This document shows positions 8,916 to 16,379 of a DNA stretch of 64,000 bases, one piece after another (position 1 is the first letter of the stretch; every line of letters starts with the position of its first letter). Below the pieces are notes generated by a model. That model had not been told where the DNA came from, did not search any database, and saw nothing but the letters and a program-made list of their open reading frames with translations. The translations under genes were made by a program, and so were the position numbers. Source of the stretch: Saccharicrinis aurantiacus (GTDB lineage: Bacteria; Bacteroidota; Bacteroidia; Bacteroidales; Marinilabiliaceae); assembly GCF_001660705.2 (NCBI RefSeq), contig NZ_LYBV02000027.1, positions 1 to 64,000 on the forward strand. Reading direction: 5' to 3'.

Positions 8916-8955
8916 AACGAGAATAACTACTATAGTTGTTCTCGTTTTTATTTAT
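8916..8955 (+). terminator. Rho-independent terminator after the cupin gene
   Basis: Arms AACGAGAATAACTA (8916-8929) and TAGTTGTTCTCGTT (8933-8946) pair at 13 of 14 positions, with a T-rich tail. Confidence 0.8.
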
Positions 8956-9029
8956 AATAAGCTTATTGTGCAATGTTTTAACTAACTTGAAACAACTTCT
9001 AAATATTAACCAGCAATAATATTAAAACT

Positions 9030-9482
9030 ATGAAAGTGAACAAGTCACGTAAATGGCATTTTATTAACCAAGGGTTTATAATTATAATGGTAGCATATTT
9101 ATTAATATGCTGTGAGAATAAACCCACCGCTAAATCTATTGAGGGCGTATGGGAGTTAACTAACTTTTATCGGATTAAAGAAGCAGATACTATTCTAAAC
9201 ATTAGTGATAAGGTTCAACATAAAATATATCTCGATGGACATGTAATTTGGAATGTGAGCTCAGGACCCGATTCTACAGAATGGCATGGCTACGGAACTT
9301 ATACCTTTGAAAATGATACCTTAACTGAAATATTGACTTCAACATCAATACCTATGCGTAGTGATAATAACATGTATTTGCTTCGGGTAGAGCTCAATGG
9401 TAACAATTTTAAACAGATAGTTGAATTTGAGTATTACGATACCCTATATCAGCATATAGAGTTATATAAAAAATTGAATTAA
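9030..9482 (+). CDS. Small lipoprotein, lipocalin-like
   Basis: A 150-residue predicted lipoprotein. The N-terminus is positively charged, followed by a hydrophobic segment ending in the lipobox YLLICC, with Cys about residue 28. The mature part reads SIEGVWELTNFYRI and later GHVIWNVSS, WHGYGTYTFENDTL and a run of beta-strand-like segments. That pattern is common to Bacteroidota lipocalin-like/DUF4488-type lipoproteins, which have no fixed function. It has the same general size and character as its neighbour at 9712 but no clear sequence identity to it. Confidence 0.65.
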   Translation: MKVNKSRKWHFINQGFIIIMVAYLLICCENKPTAKSIEGVWELTNFYRIKEADTILNISDKVQHKIYLDGHVIWNVSSGPDSTEWHGYGTYTFENDTLTEILTSTSIPMRSDNNMYLLRVELNGNNFKQIVEFEYYDTLYQHIELYKKLN

Positions 9483-9640
9483 TTTAAGCCCCAATAGTCC
9501 AAACTATATGGCAATTAATCTTGGTAGTAGTACCATTCTAACTCAATAGTAATAATAAAAAGCTCCTATAGATTGGTTGAATCATTTGAATAAAAGGAGA
9601 TGTAATTCATATTTCCGACCCAGTTTTGGTGTGCTTATAG

Positions 9641-9648
9641 TATATTTG
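9641..9648 (+). promoter_or_regulatory. -7 box upstream of lipoprotein gene 9712
   Basis: TATATTTG matches TAnnTTTG, and 63 nt separate it from the ATG. A TTTG occurs only 12 bp upstream (9625-9628), so the -33 element is poor. Confidence 0.4.
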
Positions 9649-9711
9649 CACCTAATTTTACAATAACTATCAACTGTTATCTGGTTAAATACAATCTAAC
9701 TTACCAATACT

Positions 9712-10302
9712 ATGAAGTACATAAACCTCCTATCTATACTAGTAATTACCATTTCGTGTACAGCAAATAAAGGAAATAATAAAGCTATAGATGCCCTTAA
9801 TTCTGTAACTAGTAATACCGATGAAGTAATATCAAAACAAAAAAATACCACCGAGTTAAATGGTATTTATGAATATGTTTATCCTTACAATTCCGATGAT
9901 TTAATTGAAAATCATTACATCGCCTTTAAAACCTTAGGAAAAGAAATAGAGGGTTGGTATTACGGTACTTCTGATGAATTTGATGAGGCCAGGGAAGGGT
10001 ATCTACCTGGGTATTTTGTTTCAAGTATCAAACAATTAGAAACAACAACAGATTCTATATTCTTCACAATAGAAACGGGCTATAACAAGTGCTATGATCA
10101 GTCAATACCAATCGGTTTTGTTGATGCCAAGCAAATAAGTGCACACAATCAAGCTTGGGATGGATCTGATGATATAGAGGTAGTTGAGTACGCAGGGAAA
10201 CTTACAGAACAAGCTATTACAATTACTATAAACGGAGACACAAGAGTGTATACAAAAAGGAAAAATGATTTTAAATTGGGTATAGATAATCTAACAGACT
10301 AG
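9712..10302 (+). CDS. Small lipoprotein of unknown function
   Basis: I do not recognise this 196-residue protein. It carries a short lipoprotein signal peptide (MKYINLLSILVITISC, Cys at residue 16) followed by a Ser/Thr/Asn-rich linker, so it should be anchored in the membrane. The mature part contains LNGIYEYVYPYNSDDLIENH and FKTLGKEIEGWYYGTSDEF, suggesting a beta-rich fold. Bacteroidota hold many such orphan lipoproteins. It lies in the accessory stretch before the decarboxylase operon, with a 485-bp gap after it. Confidence 0.6.
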   Translation: MKYINLLSILVITISCTANKGNNKAIDALNSVTSNTDEVISKQKNTTELNGIYEYVYPYNSDDLIENHYIAFKTLGKEIEGWYYGTSDEFDEAREGYLPGYFVSSIKQLETTTDSIFFTIETGYNKCYDQSIPIGFVDAKQISAHNQAWDGSDDIEVVEYAGKLTEQAITITINGDTRVYTKRKNDFKLGIDNLTD

Positions 10303-10790
10303 TTAAGGCATGATATAATGTTTAATTAGTAAGCGGCGTACTACAATTTATGATTTTGTGTCTACCGCTTCTTGTTTTTTGCTCCGTAAGTTTCTGTTGA
10401 TTAGCTAAAGACTCTTTTGTCCAATCTATAAATACATCGCTATTTTCAAATACACCGGTAGGAATATTTTAAGCTGTAGGTAATTTATAAGAGTACAATC
10501 TCCACCTTAAGTATTTTGTTATCAGGTTTTATTGCCAATATTTAATGTAGGCAGTCATGCTCATTATACCCTATTAAGTGGTGGTTTAATGGGCTATCCT
10601 ATTTTTATAAGTCTTGCTTATAATTCTACGAGATGCTAATGCATTATAATGAGATTGATATTTGATCGATTTTTTGACAAAATTAGCATGCCATAATATT
10701 TTTACTTACTCAAGCTATCTGTCCATTTGTACAATAAATCATTCCTTTCACGCATAACTATTTTTAAGAACCTAGTATAAATCTACCTTG
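10303..10790. other. Gap before the decarboxylase operon
   Basis: 488 bp. It holds a possible minus-strand gene remnant at 10322-10468 and two exact direct copies of TTAAGAACCT exactly 40 bp apart (10764-10773 and 10804-10813), the second within the hairpin ahead of the decarboxylase start. No intact gene is seen. Confidence 0.5.
10322..10468 (-). pseudogene. Possible C-terminal gene remnant
   Basis: The minus strand holds an open run of 48 codons with protein-like composition (FENSDVFIDWTKESLANQQ, then KLTEQKTRSGRHK) ending in a TAA at 10322-10324. A stop in the same frame lies immediately upstream and no start codon fits. It may be the tail of a gene whose front has been lost. I do not recognise the family. 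An open run of this length can occur by chance in AT-rich DNA about once in fifty trials per frame, so confidence is low. Confidence 0.3.
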
Positions 10791-10820
10791 TGGTATATTC
10801 TAATTAAGAACCTTATACCA
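10791..10820 (+). promoter_or_regulatory. Hairpin directly upstream of the decarboxylase start
   Basis: TGGTATATTCT (10791-10801) pairs with AGAA plus TATACCA (10807-10820), with a three-base bulge and an AATTA loop. The stem ends six bases before the ATG at 10827, so in RNA it would cover the translation start zone; in DNA it is an inverted repeat suited to a dimeric repressor. Confidence 0.45.
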
Positions 10821-10826
10821 TATGAA

Positions 10827-12389
10827 ATGCTAACAAAAAATTTAACTCCTACAGGTCAAATTTATGACGATTACACATTAATACAAGAAAAAAATACAGA
10901 CAATCTTCAGCCTAACAAACAAGATCCTTTTAATCCGTATATTTTTAAAGAAACTACAAATCTAATAAGTGATCTTTTAGAGAAACATTTATTACAAACT
11001 GACACGCGCGGTTTAAAGCTTACTGACCCATCTGTTCTCACTGAAAGGGCCAAAGAAATGATGGTTGCTGAATCAAATTATCCGGCGTCTTTAGATGAAA
11101 ATAGACTATTATCTATTCTTAAGCTTTATTTAGAAACTGGCATTCCAGTGCAATCGAAAGGATATATGGGTCGCCAATTCTCGAGTCCTATACCATTATC
11201 CGGAATAACTGATTTTGTAAGTTCTATAATTAATCAACCTTCATCTTTTTATGAGGCAGCTCAGCTTCCCAATGTTGTTGAAAAAATAATAGCCAATAAG
11301 TTTTTTAAACTCTTTGGATGGAATAATAATTCTCCAGAAATGATAACCACGTCAGGCGGATCATTAGCTAATATGACGGCTATTTTAGCTGCGCGAAATA
11401 ATGCCTATCCTGATGTGTGGAAAGAAGGATATAATAAGAAATCAGAACTACTAAAGCCAGCAATTGCCGTTAGCGAAACTGCACATTATAGCATAACGCG
11501 TGCAGCTGGAATTTTAGGAATAGGTGAAAATCAGATTATAAAACTTGAGACAAATGATAAATATCAAATTGATATAACTAAGGCTATAATTACTCTAAAC
11601 CAAGCTAAAGCTAAGGGCTTAAATGTTTTTTGTTTGGTAGCCTCAGCCGGAAGTACCTCTGTTGGTGCAATAGATAACCTAGATGAGTTAGGTGCGATTG
11701 CAAAAAAAAGAGACATATGGTTTCATATTGATGGCGCACATGGAGGAGCTATAATTTTATCTGATAAGCTTAAAGATAAACTTAAAGGAATTGACCAGGC
11801 TGATTCAATTGTTATTGATGCACACAAAACCTTATTTGTACCGGGCACTTGTACCTTACTTTTCTATAAGAATAAGTTAAAAGCCAAGCAAGCCTTTCAG
11901 CAACAAGCCAGTTATGTGTTTGAAAAAGACGAAGACATTTATACCGCCTATGATAGCGCTGACAAAAATTTTGAATGTACCAAGCGACCTATGATTATGA
12001 ATTTATGGGTGCCATGGGCAGTGTACGGTAAATCTGTTTTTTCTAGAAAACTAGAATACCTATTTAAACTTACTCAGTTAGCATACAATACTATAAATAT
12101 CTCAAATGATTTTGTTGCCCACCATCAACCCGAAACAAATATATTTTGCTTTAGCTACAAGCCTAAAAATATAATTGACATAGATACTTACGATTTTCAG
12201 TTAGCCATAAGAGATGTGATTAAGCAAGATGGTAGGTTCTTTATATCAAAAGTGATGTTAGAGAATAAAACAGTTTTAAGAGTTGTTTTTATGAATCATA
12301 ACCTAAAAATAAGCGACTTCGAAAAACTACTTGATGCGATTAGGCTAATAGGTCAAAAATTACTTGAAAGTAAAAAACACTACAATTAA
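10827..12389 (+). CDS. PLP-dependent group II amino-acid decarboxylase
   Basis: A 520-residue cytoplasmic enzyme of the aromatic-L-amino-acid/glutamate/diaminobutyrate decarboxylase group. Seen: TSGGSLANMTAILAARN (175-191), the PLP-stacking His in VSETAHYSITRAAG (His 220), the acid pairing with the pyridine nitrogen in HIDGAHGGA (Asp 302), and the Schiff-base lysine in DAHKTLFVPGT (Lys 334). All catalytic residues are present, so it should release CO2 from an amino acid and leave an amine. The substrate cannot be read from sequence. The ATG at 10827 was preferred to a TTG at 10788 that would lie upstream of and inside the hairpin at 10791-10820. It is the first gene of a six-gene operon; 22 nt separate it from the next. 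Confidence 0.85.
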   Translation: MLTKNLTPTGQIYDDYTLIQEKNTDNLQPNKQDPFNPYIFKETTNLISDLLEKHLLQTDTRGLKLTDPSVLTERAKEMMVAESNYPASLDENRLLSILKLYLETGIPVQSKGYMGRQFSSPIPLSGITDFVSSIINQPSSFYEAAQLPNVVEKIIANKFFKLFGWNNNSPEMITTSGGSLANMTAILAARNNAYPDVWKEGYNKKSELLKPAIAVSETAHYSITRAAGILGIGENQIIKLETNDKYQIDITKAIITLNQAKAKGLNVFCLVASAGSTSVGAIDNLDELGAIAKKRDIWFHIDGAHGGAIILSDKLKDKLKGIDQADSIVIDAHKTLFVPGTCTLLFYKNKLKAKQAFQQQASYVFEKDEDIYTAYDSADKNFECTKRPMIMNLWVPWAVYGKSVFSRKLEYLFKLTQLAYNTINISNDFVAHHQPETNIFCFSYKPKNIIDIDTYDFQLAIRDVIKQDGRFFISKVMLENKTVLRVVFMNHNLKISDFEKLLDAIRLIGQKLLESKKHYN

Positions 12390-12411
12390 TCTATAATATA
12401 CAACTGCAGAA

Positions 12412-13953
12412 ATGACACAAAAAAAATGGACAGCCAGCGCTATTGAAGGTTTGGTTACTAAACTAATACCTGATAATGAATTCGAACCCAAATCGATAAC
12501 TGATGTAGTGAATCTTCCAACATTCAGAAGTAAGATGATGGCATGTGAAACACATTGTAATTTACCATACAATAAAATTCCTATAGAAATTCAGGATGCG
12601 CTGGTATTACGCCGACTACAGCAAGTAACAAATATAATAAAACTAAATGCTGTGTGGTTGCAAAAGCTAAAGGAGGCTGGGGTAAAAGAAACACCTAAAT
12701 CTTTTAATGAATGGCAAAATATGCCTTTATCAGATAAAGAAACTCAGAAGACTTTGTTCATGGGGGATAGACCTGGTTTAGTGGTTCCTTTAGAGTATGG
12801 AGGATTTGAGATTGTAGCAAGTGGAGGAACAAGTTCAGGAACTCCTGTAGAAACAGTGTATTCATTGCAAGAACTTGATGATACTTATAAAATTGCAGGA
12901 GATTTTATAGGAAAACACATGCTCAATAATTACCTCGATAACGATGAACCAAAGTGGGTTGCCACCACCTTAGCAGATTATCAGATGTGGAGCAGTGGTA
13001 CAATGGTTGGTGGTGTATTACAGAAAATACCAAATGTTAACTACATAGCTGCAGGTCCTCTTAGTTCAACAGTTTATCAGCATATGATGTCGTATAAAGG
13101 CTCAAAAGCCATTATGGCAATTTCACAAGGCATTGCAATGTTAAGTAAGTTAGGTGATAATATGTGTGAGGAATCACGTAAAAGCCTAAAAGTAGCCATG
13201 TATGGTAGTGGTGTTTTAACCAATTGCCAACAACAAGAATTAAAAGAAATGTATCCCAACGTTTCTATATTAAGCTATTTTGCGGCAACGCAAGCCGAAA
13301 CCATAGGTCTTCAACTCGATGCTAATTCACCTACACTGTCATCGGTCCCAGGCTTACATTTTATTGAAATAGTAGATGAGGATGGTAAGTGGGTGAAAGA
13401 AGGAGAAGAGGGAGAGCTAGTTATTACACGTTTGCATGCTAACGAAGCACCATTGCTGCGTTTTAAGCTTGGTGATAGGATGATTCGAAAACCTATTTTG
13501 AAAAGTAAAAACTTGGTAACTACACAATTTGAATTTGCGGGCAGAAGTGGTGATGTTATCCATTTAAACGACACGCAGTATTCAGCAAAATTGGCCTTTG
13601 AGGAGATTGCCAAAAATATGAAAGAGAATTTTAATCTAGATTTAAAAGATATTGCTAAAGAAGTGCAGTTTCTGAACTACAGAAAAGACTGTAAACTATC
13701 ACTATTGGTTATTAGCGAAGATTCTGATAAGTATAATAAGGCTTTAGCCAAGGCATTAGGAGATAACACACTAAAAGATACGTTCATTAACTCCTTAATT
13801 AATTCTCTACCCATATTTAATAAAACAGAGGCTAATCCGGCAAGTATTGAAAAAACTAAATACGATTTCGAAATCTTATTTGTTTCTGAAGATTCCGAAT
13901 TAAAGTTTACCACATCAGTTGGCAAAGTGCCTCTTATACGAGATATTTTTTAA
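12412..13953 (+). CDS. PaaK-like adenylate-forming enzyme (acyl/aminoacyl-CoA ligase type)
   Basis: A 513-residue ANL-superfamily protein closest in character to phenylacetate-CoA ligase and GH3-type enzymes. Seen: the P-loop-like motif VASGGTSSGTP (135-145), a possible second adenylate-binding motif in SYFAATQAETIG, the ribose-binding core LLRFKLGDRMI, and a C-terminal TTSVGKVPLI whose Lys would be the A10 lysine. It should activate a carboxylate with ATP to an acyl-AMP and then transfer it to CoA, an amine or a protein. No carrier-protein domain is attached or encoded nearby. Sitting 22 nt after a decarboxylase, one simple inference is that it conjugates an acid to the amine made there, but that is unproven. 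Confidence 0.75.
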   Translation: MTQKKWTASAIEGLVTKLIPDNEFEPKSITDVVNLPTFRSKMMACETHCNLPYNKIPIEIQDALVLRRLQQVTNIIKLNAVWLQKLKEAGVKETPKSFNEWQNMPLSDKETQKTLFMGDRPGLVVPLEYGGFEIVASGGTSSGTPVETVYSLQELDDTYKIAGDFIGKHMLNNYLDNDEPKWVATTLADYQMWSSGTMVGGVLQKIPNVNYIAAGPLSSTVYQHMMSYKGSKAIMAISQGIAMLSKLGDNMCEESRKSLKVAMYGSGVLTNCQQQELKEMYPNVSILSYFAATQAETIGLQLDANSPTLSSVPGLHFIEIVDEDGKWVKEGEEGELVITRLHANEAPLLRFKLGDRMIRKPILKSKNLVTTQFEFAGRSGDVIHLNDTQYSAKLAFEEIAKNMKENFNLDLKDIAKEVQFLNYRKDCKLSLLVISEDSDKYNKALAKALGDNTLKDTFINSLINSLPIFNKTEANPASIEKTKYDFEILFVSEDSELKFTTSVGKVPLIRDIF

Positions 13954-13970
13954 ATATAAAACTCTGAATT

Positions 13971-14384
13971 ATGAATACAACAAATATAAATATAGCTATT
14001 GATGTAATTGCAGCTCTATCAGATAAAACCCTAAGGGGAAACATATTTGTTATGGATGATGGTTTATTAAATAGCCGAAATAAAGGAACGGATCATTTAG
14101 TAACCGTTTGTTCTGCTGGGCAACTTATTAAATGGAGTATTTATGCAATCGATTTGCAAACACCTGTTTCTATAAAAAGTATATCATTTTCTCAAACAGA
14201 GAAAGATAATAATGAGGATATCCCCAATAACCACTATACAAATTTAGATTTAAACGAGTGGTCGGGGTATGTACCTAATTATCTATTGCCTAATAAACAA
14301 TATAAATACAAGCTTGAGTTACAGATGGGTGAAGGCCAGTATAGTATACTATCGATAGATTCTCTTTGTCTTGAACTAATATAA
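13971..14384 (+). CDS. AidA/PixA-like inclusion-body family protein 1
   Basis: A 137-residue cytoplasmic protein without signal peptide. It shows the pattern shared by all four small proteins of this operon: an opening strand ending in a Val/Ile-Asp pair (INIAIDVIAALSDKTL), an NIFVMDD strand, a GTDHLVTVCSAGQLIKW block, and a closing tryptophan plus tyrosine-lysine strand (LNEWSGYVPN, then KQYKYKLELQ). From memory this matches the AidA/PixA inclusion-body family (Xenorhabdus PixA, Ralstonia AidA), whose members form crystalline inclusions or are quorum-regulated and have no known enzyme activity. It starts 17 nt after the ligase stop. It is the shortest but one of the four. Confidence 0.6.
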   Translation: MNTTNINIAIDVIAALSDKTLRGNIFVMDDGLLNSRNKGTDHLVTVCSAGQLIKWSIYAIDLQTPVSIKSISFSQTEKDNNEDIPNNHYTNLDLNEWSGYVPNYLLPNKQYKYKLELQMGEGQYSILSIDSLCLELI

Positions 14385-14404
14385 ATCAACTTAATTCTGA
14401 AATA

Positions 14405-15190
14405 ATGCAAGAAATAACAGTAATAGTAATGATTGATACTCAAGCTGCGTTAGAAAATAACTTGCTTGAAGATCATATTTATCTAATAGATAATTTAAGA
14501 ACTGAAGGTTCTATCGGTGAAGGAACAAAAGATTTAACGTCTAAAGTGAATGGTGCCTATTGGTCTGACGGTTCTCAGGCTGGCGAATATTTATTTAATT
14601 GGCTGCCTTATCCCATAGCTTCTATATCGCCAATTCTACCAAAAACATATAAAAAAGATAGAGCTAAAGCGCATGACGTAACTAATCTTGAACGTCTGCA
14701 AAATATCGCTCAGTCCACAAAAGAAAATGCGACAAAAGATTTTTCTGAATTGACATCAAAAATAGGTAGAAACCTTAAAATAAAAAATGAATTGGGTGAG
14801 ATTAGTACCGCTAGTACAAAACTAATGGGCCTTAACGGGGATATATTGCCAAATAATTATAGCGACCCTGCTAATATGATTACACATCTAACCCCTCAAA
14901 TTACAAACATAACTGGCGAAGCTGTTGATAAAGGAATAATATACCCAGCACAGTATGGTACTCCTGTTCCAATAAAAGATGGGTGGTATTGGAGTGCATC
15001 AACTGCCTCAAAATTTGTAGGTACATATAAATACACAATGCACATTACGTTATTTAAACCATCGGTATCAAAAGGTGAAATAATTTGGACACCAAAGTAT
15101 TTTACTCACGATGCACAAATAGAAATTGTAAATGCACCCATGGTAAATGGATTTACAAAAGCAGGTGTTACTTTTCTACCGATTATATAA
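14405..15190 (+). CDS. AidA/PixA-like family protein 2, with a central insertion
   Basis: A 261-residue paralogue of its neighbours. The N-terminal part (VIVMIDTQAALENNLLEDHI, YLIDN, then GTKDLTSKV) and the C-terminal part (GWYWSASTASKFVGTYKYTM) align with the other three. Between them lies an insertion of about 110 residues (from KTYKKDRAKAHDV to PAQYGTPVPIKD) that is polar and helical with coiled-coil tendency in RLQNIAQSTKENATKDFSEL. No signal peptide. It sits 20 nt after protein 1 and 17 nt before protein 3. Family call as for protein 1, from pattern only. Confidence 0.6.
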   Translation: MQEITVIVMIDTQAALENNLLEDHIYLIDNLRTEGSIGEGTKDLTSKVNGAYWSDGSQAGEYLFNWLPYPIASISPILPKTYKKDRAKAHDVTNLERLQNIAQSTKENATKDFSELTSKIGRNLKIKNELGEISTASTKLMGLNGDILPNNYSDPANMITHLTPQITNITGEAVDKGIIYPAQYGTPVPIKDGWYWSASTASKFVGTYKYTMHITLFKPSVSKGEIIWTPKYFTHDAQIEIVNAPMVNGFTKAGVTFLPII

Positions 15191-15207
15191 ACCTAATATT
15201 TAAAGAC

Positions 15208-15612
15208 ATGAAAACAATAACAATAGTATCTGTTGTAGATGTGGTTGGTGCTTTAACAACCGATTCATTAGAAAATAATATTTATTTACTCGATAATAAT
15301 AAAAATGGAGGATCCAGTGAACTGGCTACCGAAACTCTAAAAACTAAAGTAAATAAGGGAGACACTTTATTATGGACCATTATGCCAATGGAGCCTGAAT
15401 CGTATTCTGCCATTGCTAATATTGAAATAGATAAAGCAGTCTGTGAACCAAAGCAATTAACTTACGAAGGATCTGATGTAACTTATTGGTCTGCTACTAT
15501 TAAAAAAGATTTTATTGAGGCACCCTATTCCATACATTTTAAATTGGGCAATAAAGAACATGTTGTAAAACCTAATAAAAATAGTAGACCTGCTTTAATT
15601 GGTAATAAATAG
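15208..15612 (+). CDS. AidA/PixA-like family protein 3
   Basis: A 134-residue cytoplasmic protein. It shows ITIVSVVDVVGALTTDSLEN, NIYLLDNN, LKTKVNKGDTLLWTI and VTYWSATIKKDF, the same order of motifs as its three neighbours, so it is a tandem paralogue. The ATG at 15208 was chosen: a longer frame starting with TTG at 15085 overlaps the previous gene by over 100 bp in another frame and adds a non-homologous, cysteine-rich start. The C-terminus (KPNKNSRPALIGNK) is short and basic. 17 nt separate it from the preceding gene and 30 nt from the next. Confidence 0.6.
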   Translation: MKTITIVSVVDVVGALTTDSLENNIYLLDNNKNGGSSELATETLKTKVNKGDTLLWTIMPMEPESYSAIANIEIDKAVCEPKQLTYEGSDVTYWSATIKKDFIEAPYSIHFKLGNKEHVVKPNKNSRPALIGNK

Positions 15613-15642
15613 CCAAATAGATACAATTATAAAATACCTATA

Positions 15643-16173
15643 ATGGAAAAAGATAAAAATAACTCAGTTAAATTTAACTCGGTACAGCTAAATATAGTCA
15701 CTTTTGTAGATGTACCTAAGGCAGATGTATACAATAGTTTAAGTGATGCTGTTTATATGTGCGACAATAATATAGAAAGTGAAAATCAAGGTACCAATGG
15801 CTTGCAAACATTGTGTAAAACTGGCCAAACGCTAAACTGGATTATTTACGCCATGGATAGCAAAAAAAAGCCAGACGGAACGTGGCCTCCATCAGCACGA
15901 ATAACAAATATTGTTTTTACTAATGCTGATGGAACAGACGTAGCTGATTTTAAAGTGTGTAACGAGCTAAAACTCATAGGTCCACCAGACGAAATGCGAT
16001 CGCCCTATACTCCTGTATACTATTATTGGGCAGCAACTGTGGCACCTATGCTCCCAGAAGGGATATATAAATACCGCTTAATTGTAGAGGTAGATACTCA
16101 AGACAAAACGTTTGCTTCAGGAAAGAAGAATTTAAATTTAAATACACCTTCATTAAAGGTATTGGCAGTTTAA
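15643..16173 (+). CDS. AidA/PixA-like family protein 4
   Basis: A 176-residue cytoplasmic protein, last in the operon. Motifs: LNIVTFVDVPKADVYNSL, AVYMCDNN, GTNGLQTLCKTGQTLNWII, a longer proline-rich middle, then YYYWAATVAPMLPEGIYKYR. Among the four it keeps the fullest version of the domain, closest in length (about 175-185) to PixA and AidA as I remember them. A charged 14-residue extension precedes the first strand. No terminator with a U-tract on the plus strand follows closely; the hairpins at 16274-16328 lie 100 bp downstream. Confidence 0.6.
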   Translation: MEKDKNNSVKFNSVQLNIVTFVDVPKADVYNSLSDAVYMCDNNIESENQGTNGLQTLCKTGQTLNWIIYAMDSKKKPDGTWPPSARITNIVFTNADGTDVADFKVCNELKLIGPPDEMRSPYTPVYYYWAATVAPMLPEGIYKYRLIVEVDTQDKTFASGKKNLNLNTPSLKVLAV

Positions 16174-16290
16174 TTCAAGAAGTAATAACTCAAGTGTTCT
16201 TGTAATAGACTATTTTATTCTTAATAGTTCGATATTATCATTGTATTGACATCAATACATTTTAGGCTTAATTAGGGGATTTTTTTATAG

Positions 16291-16328
16291 CAAAATAAAA
16301 ATCCCCTACTGCAATAAGCGGTAGGGGA
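16291..16328 (-). terminator. Terminator of hcp (minus strand), part of a three-segment structure
   Basis: CCCCTAC (16303-16309) pairs with GTAGGGG (16321-16327), and on the minus strand an ATTTTTATTTT tract follows. The same central segment can instead pair with AGGGGAT at 16274-16280, so two hairpins compete. Confidence 0.7.
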
Positions 16329-16379
16329 CGAACAAAAACTTCAATATAATATTAGTCTCCTAAAAGACAACGCAAATAC

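Noticed and set aside
8790-8957. An open run of 55 codons after the cupin gene with protein-like content
   Set aside because: It lacks a start codon, its last third is the cupin terminator hairpin, and an open run this long is expected by chance in AT-rich DNA.
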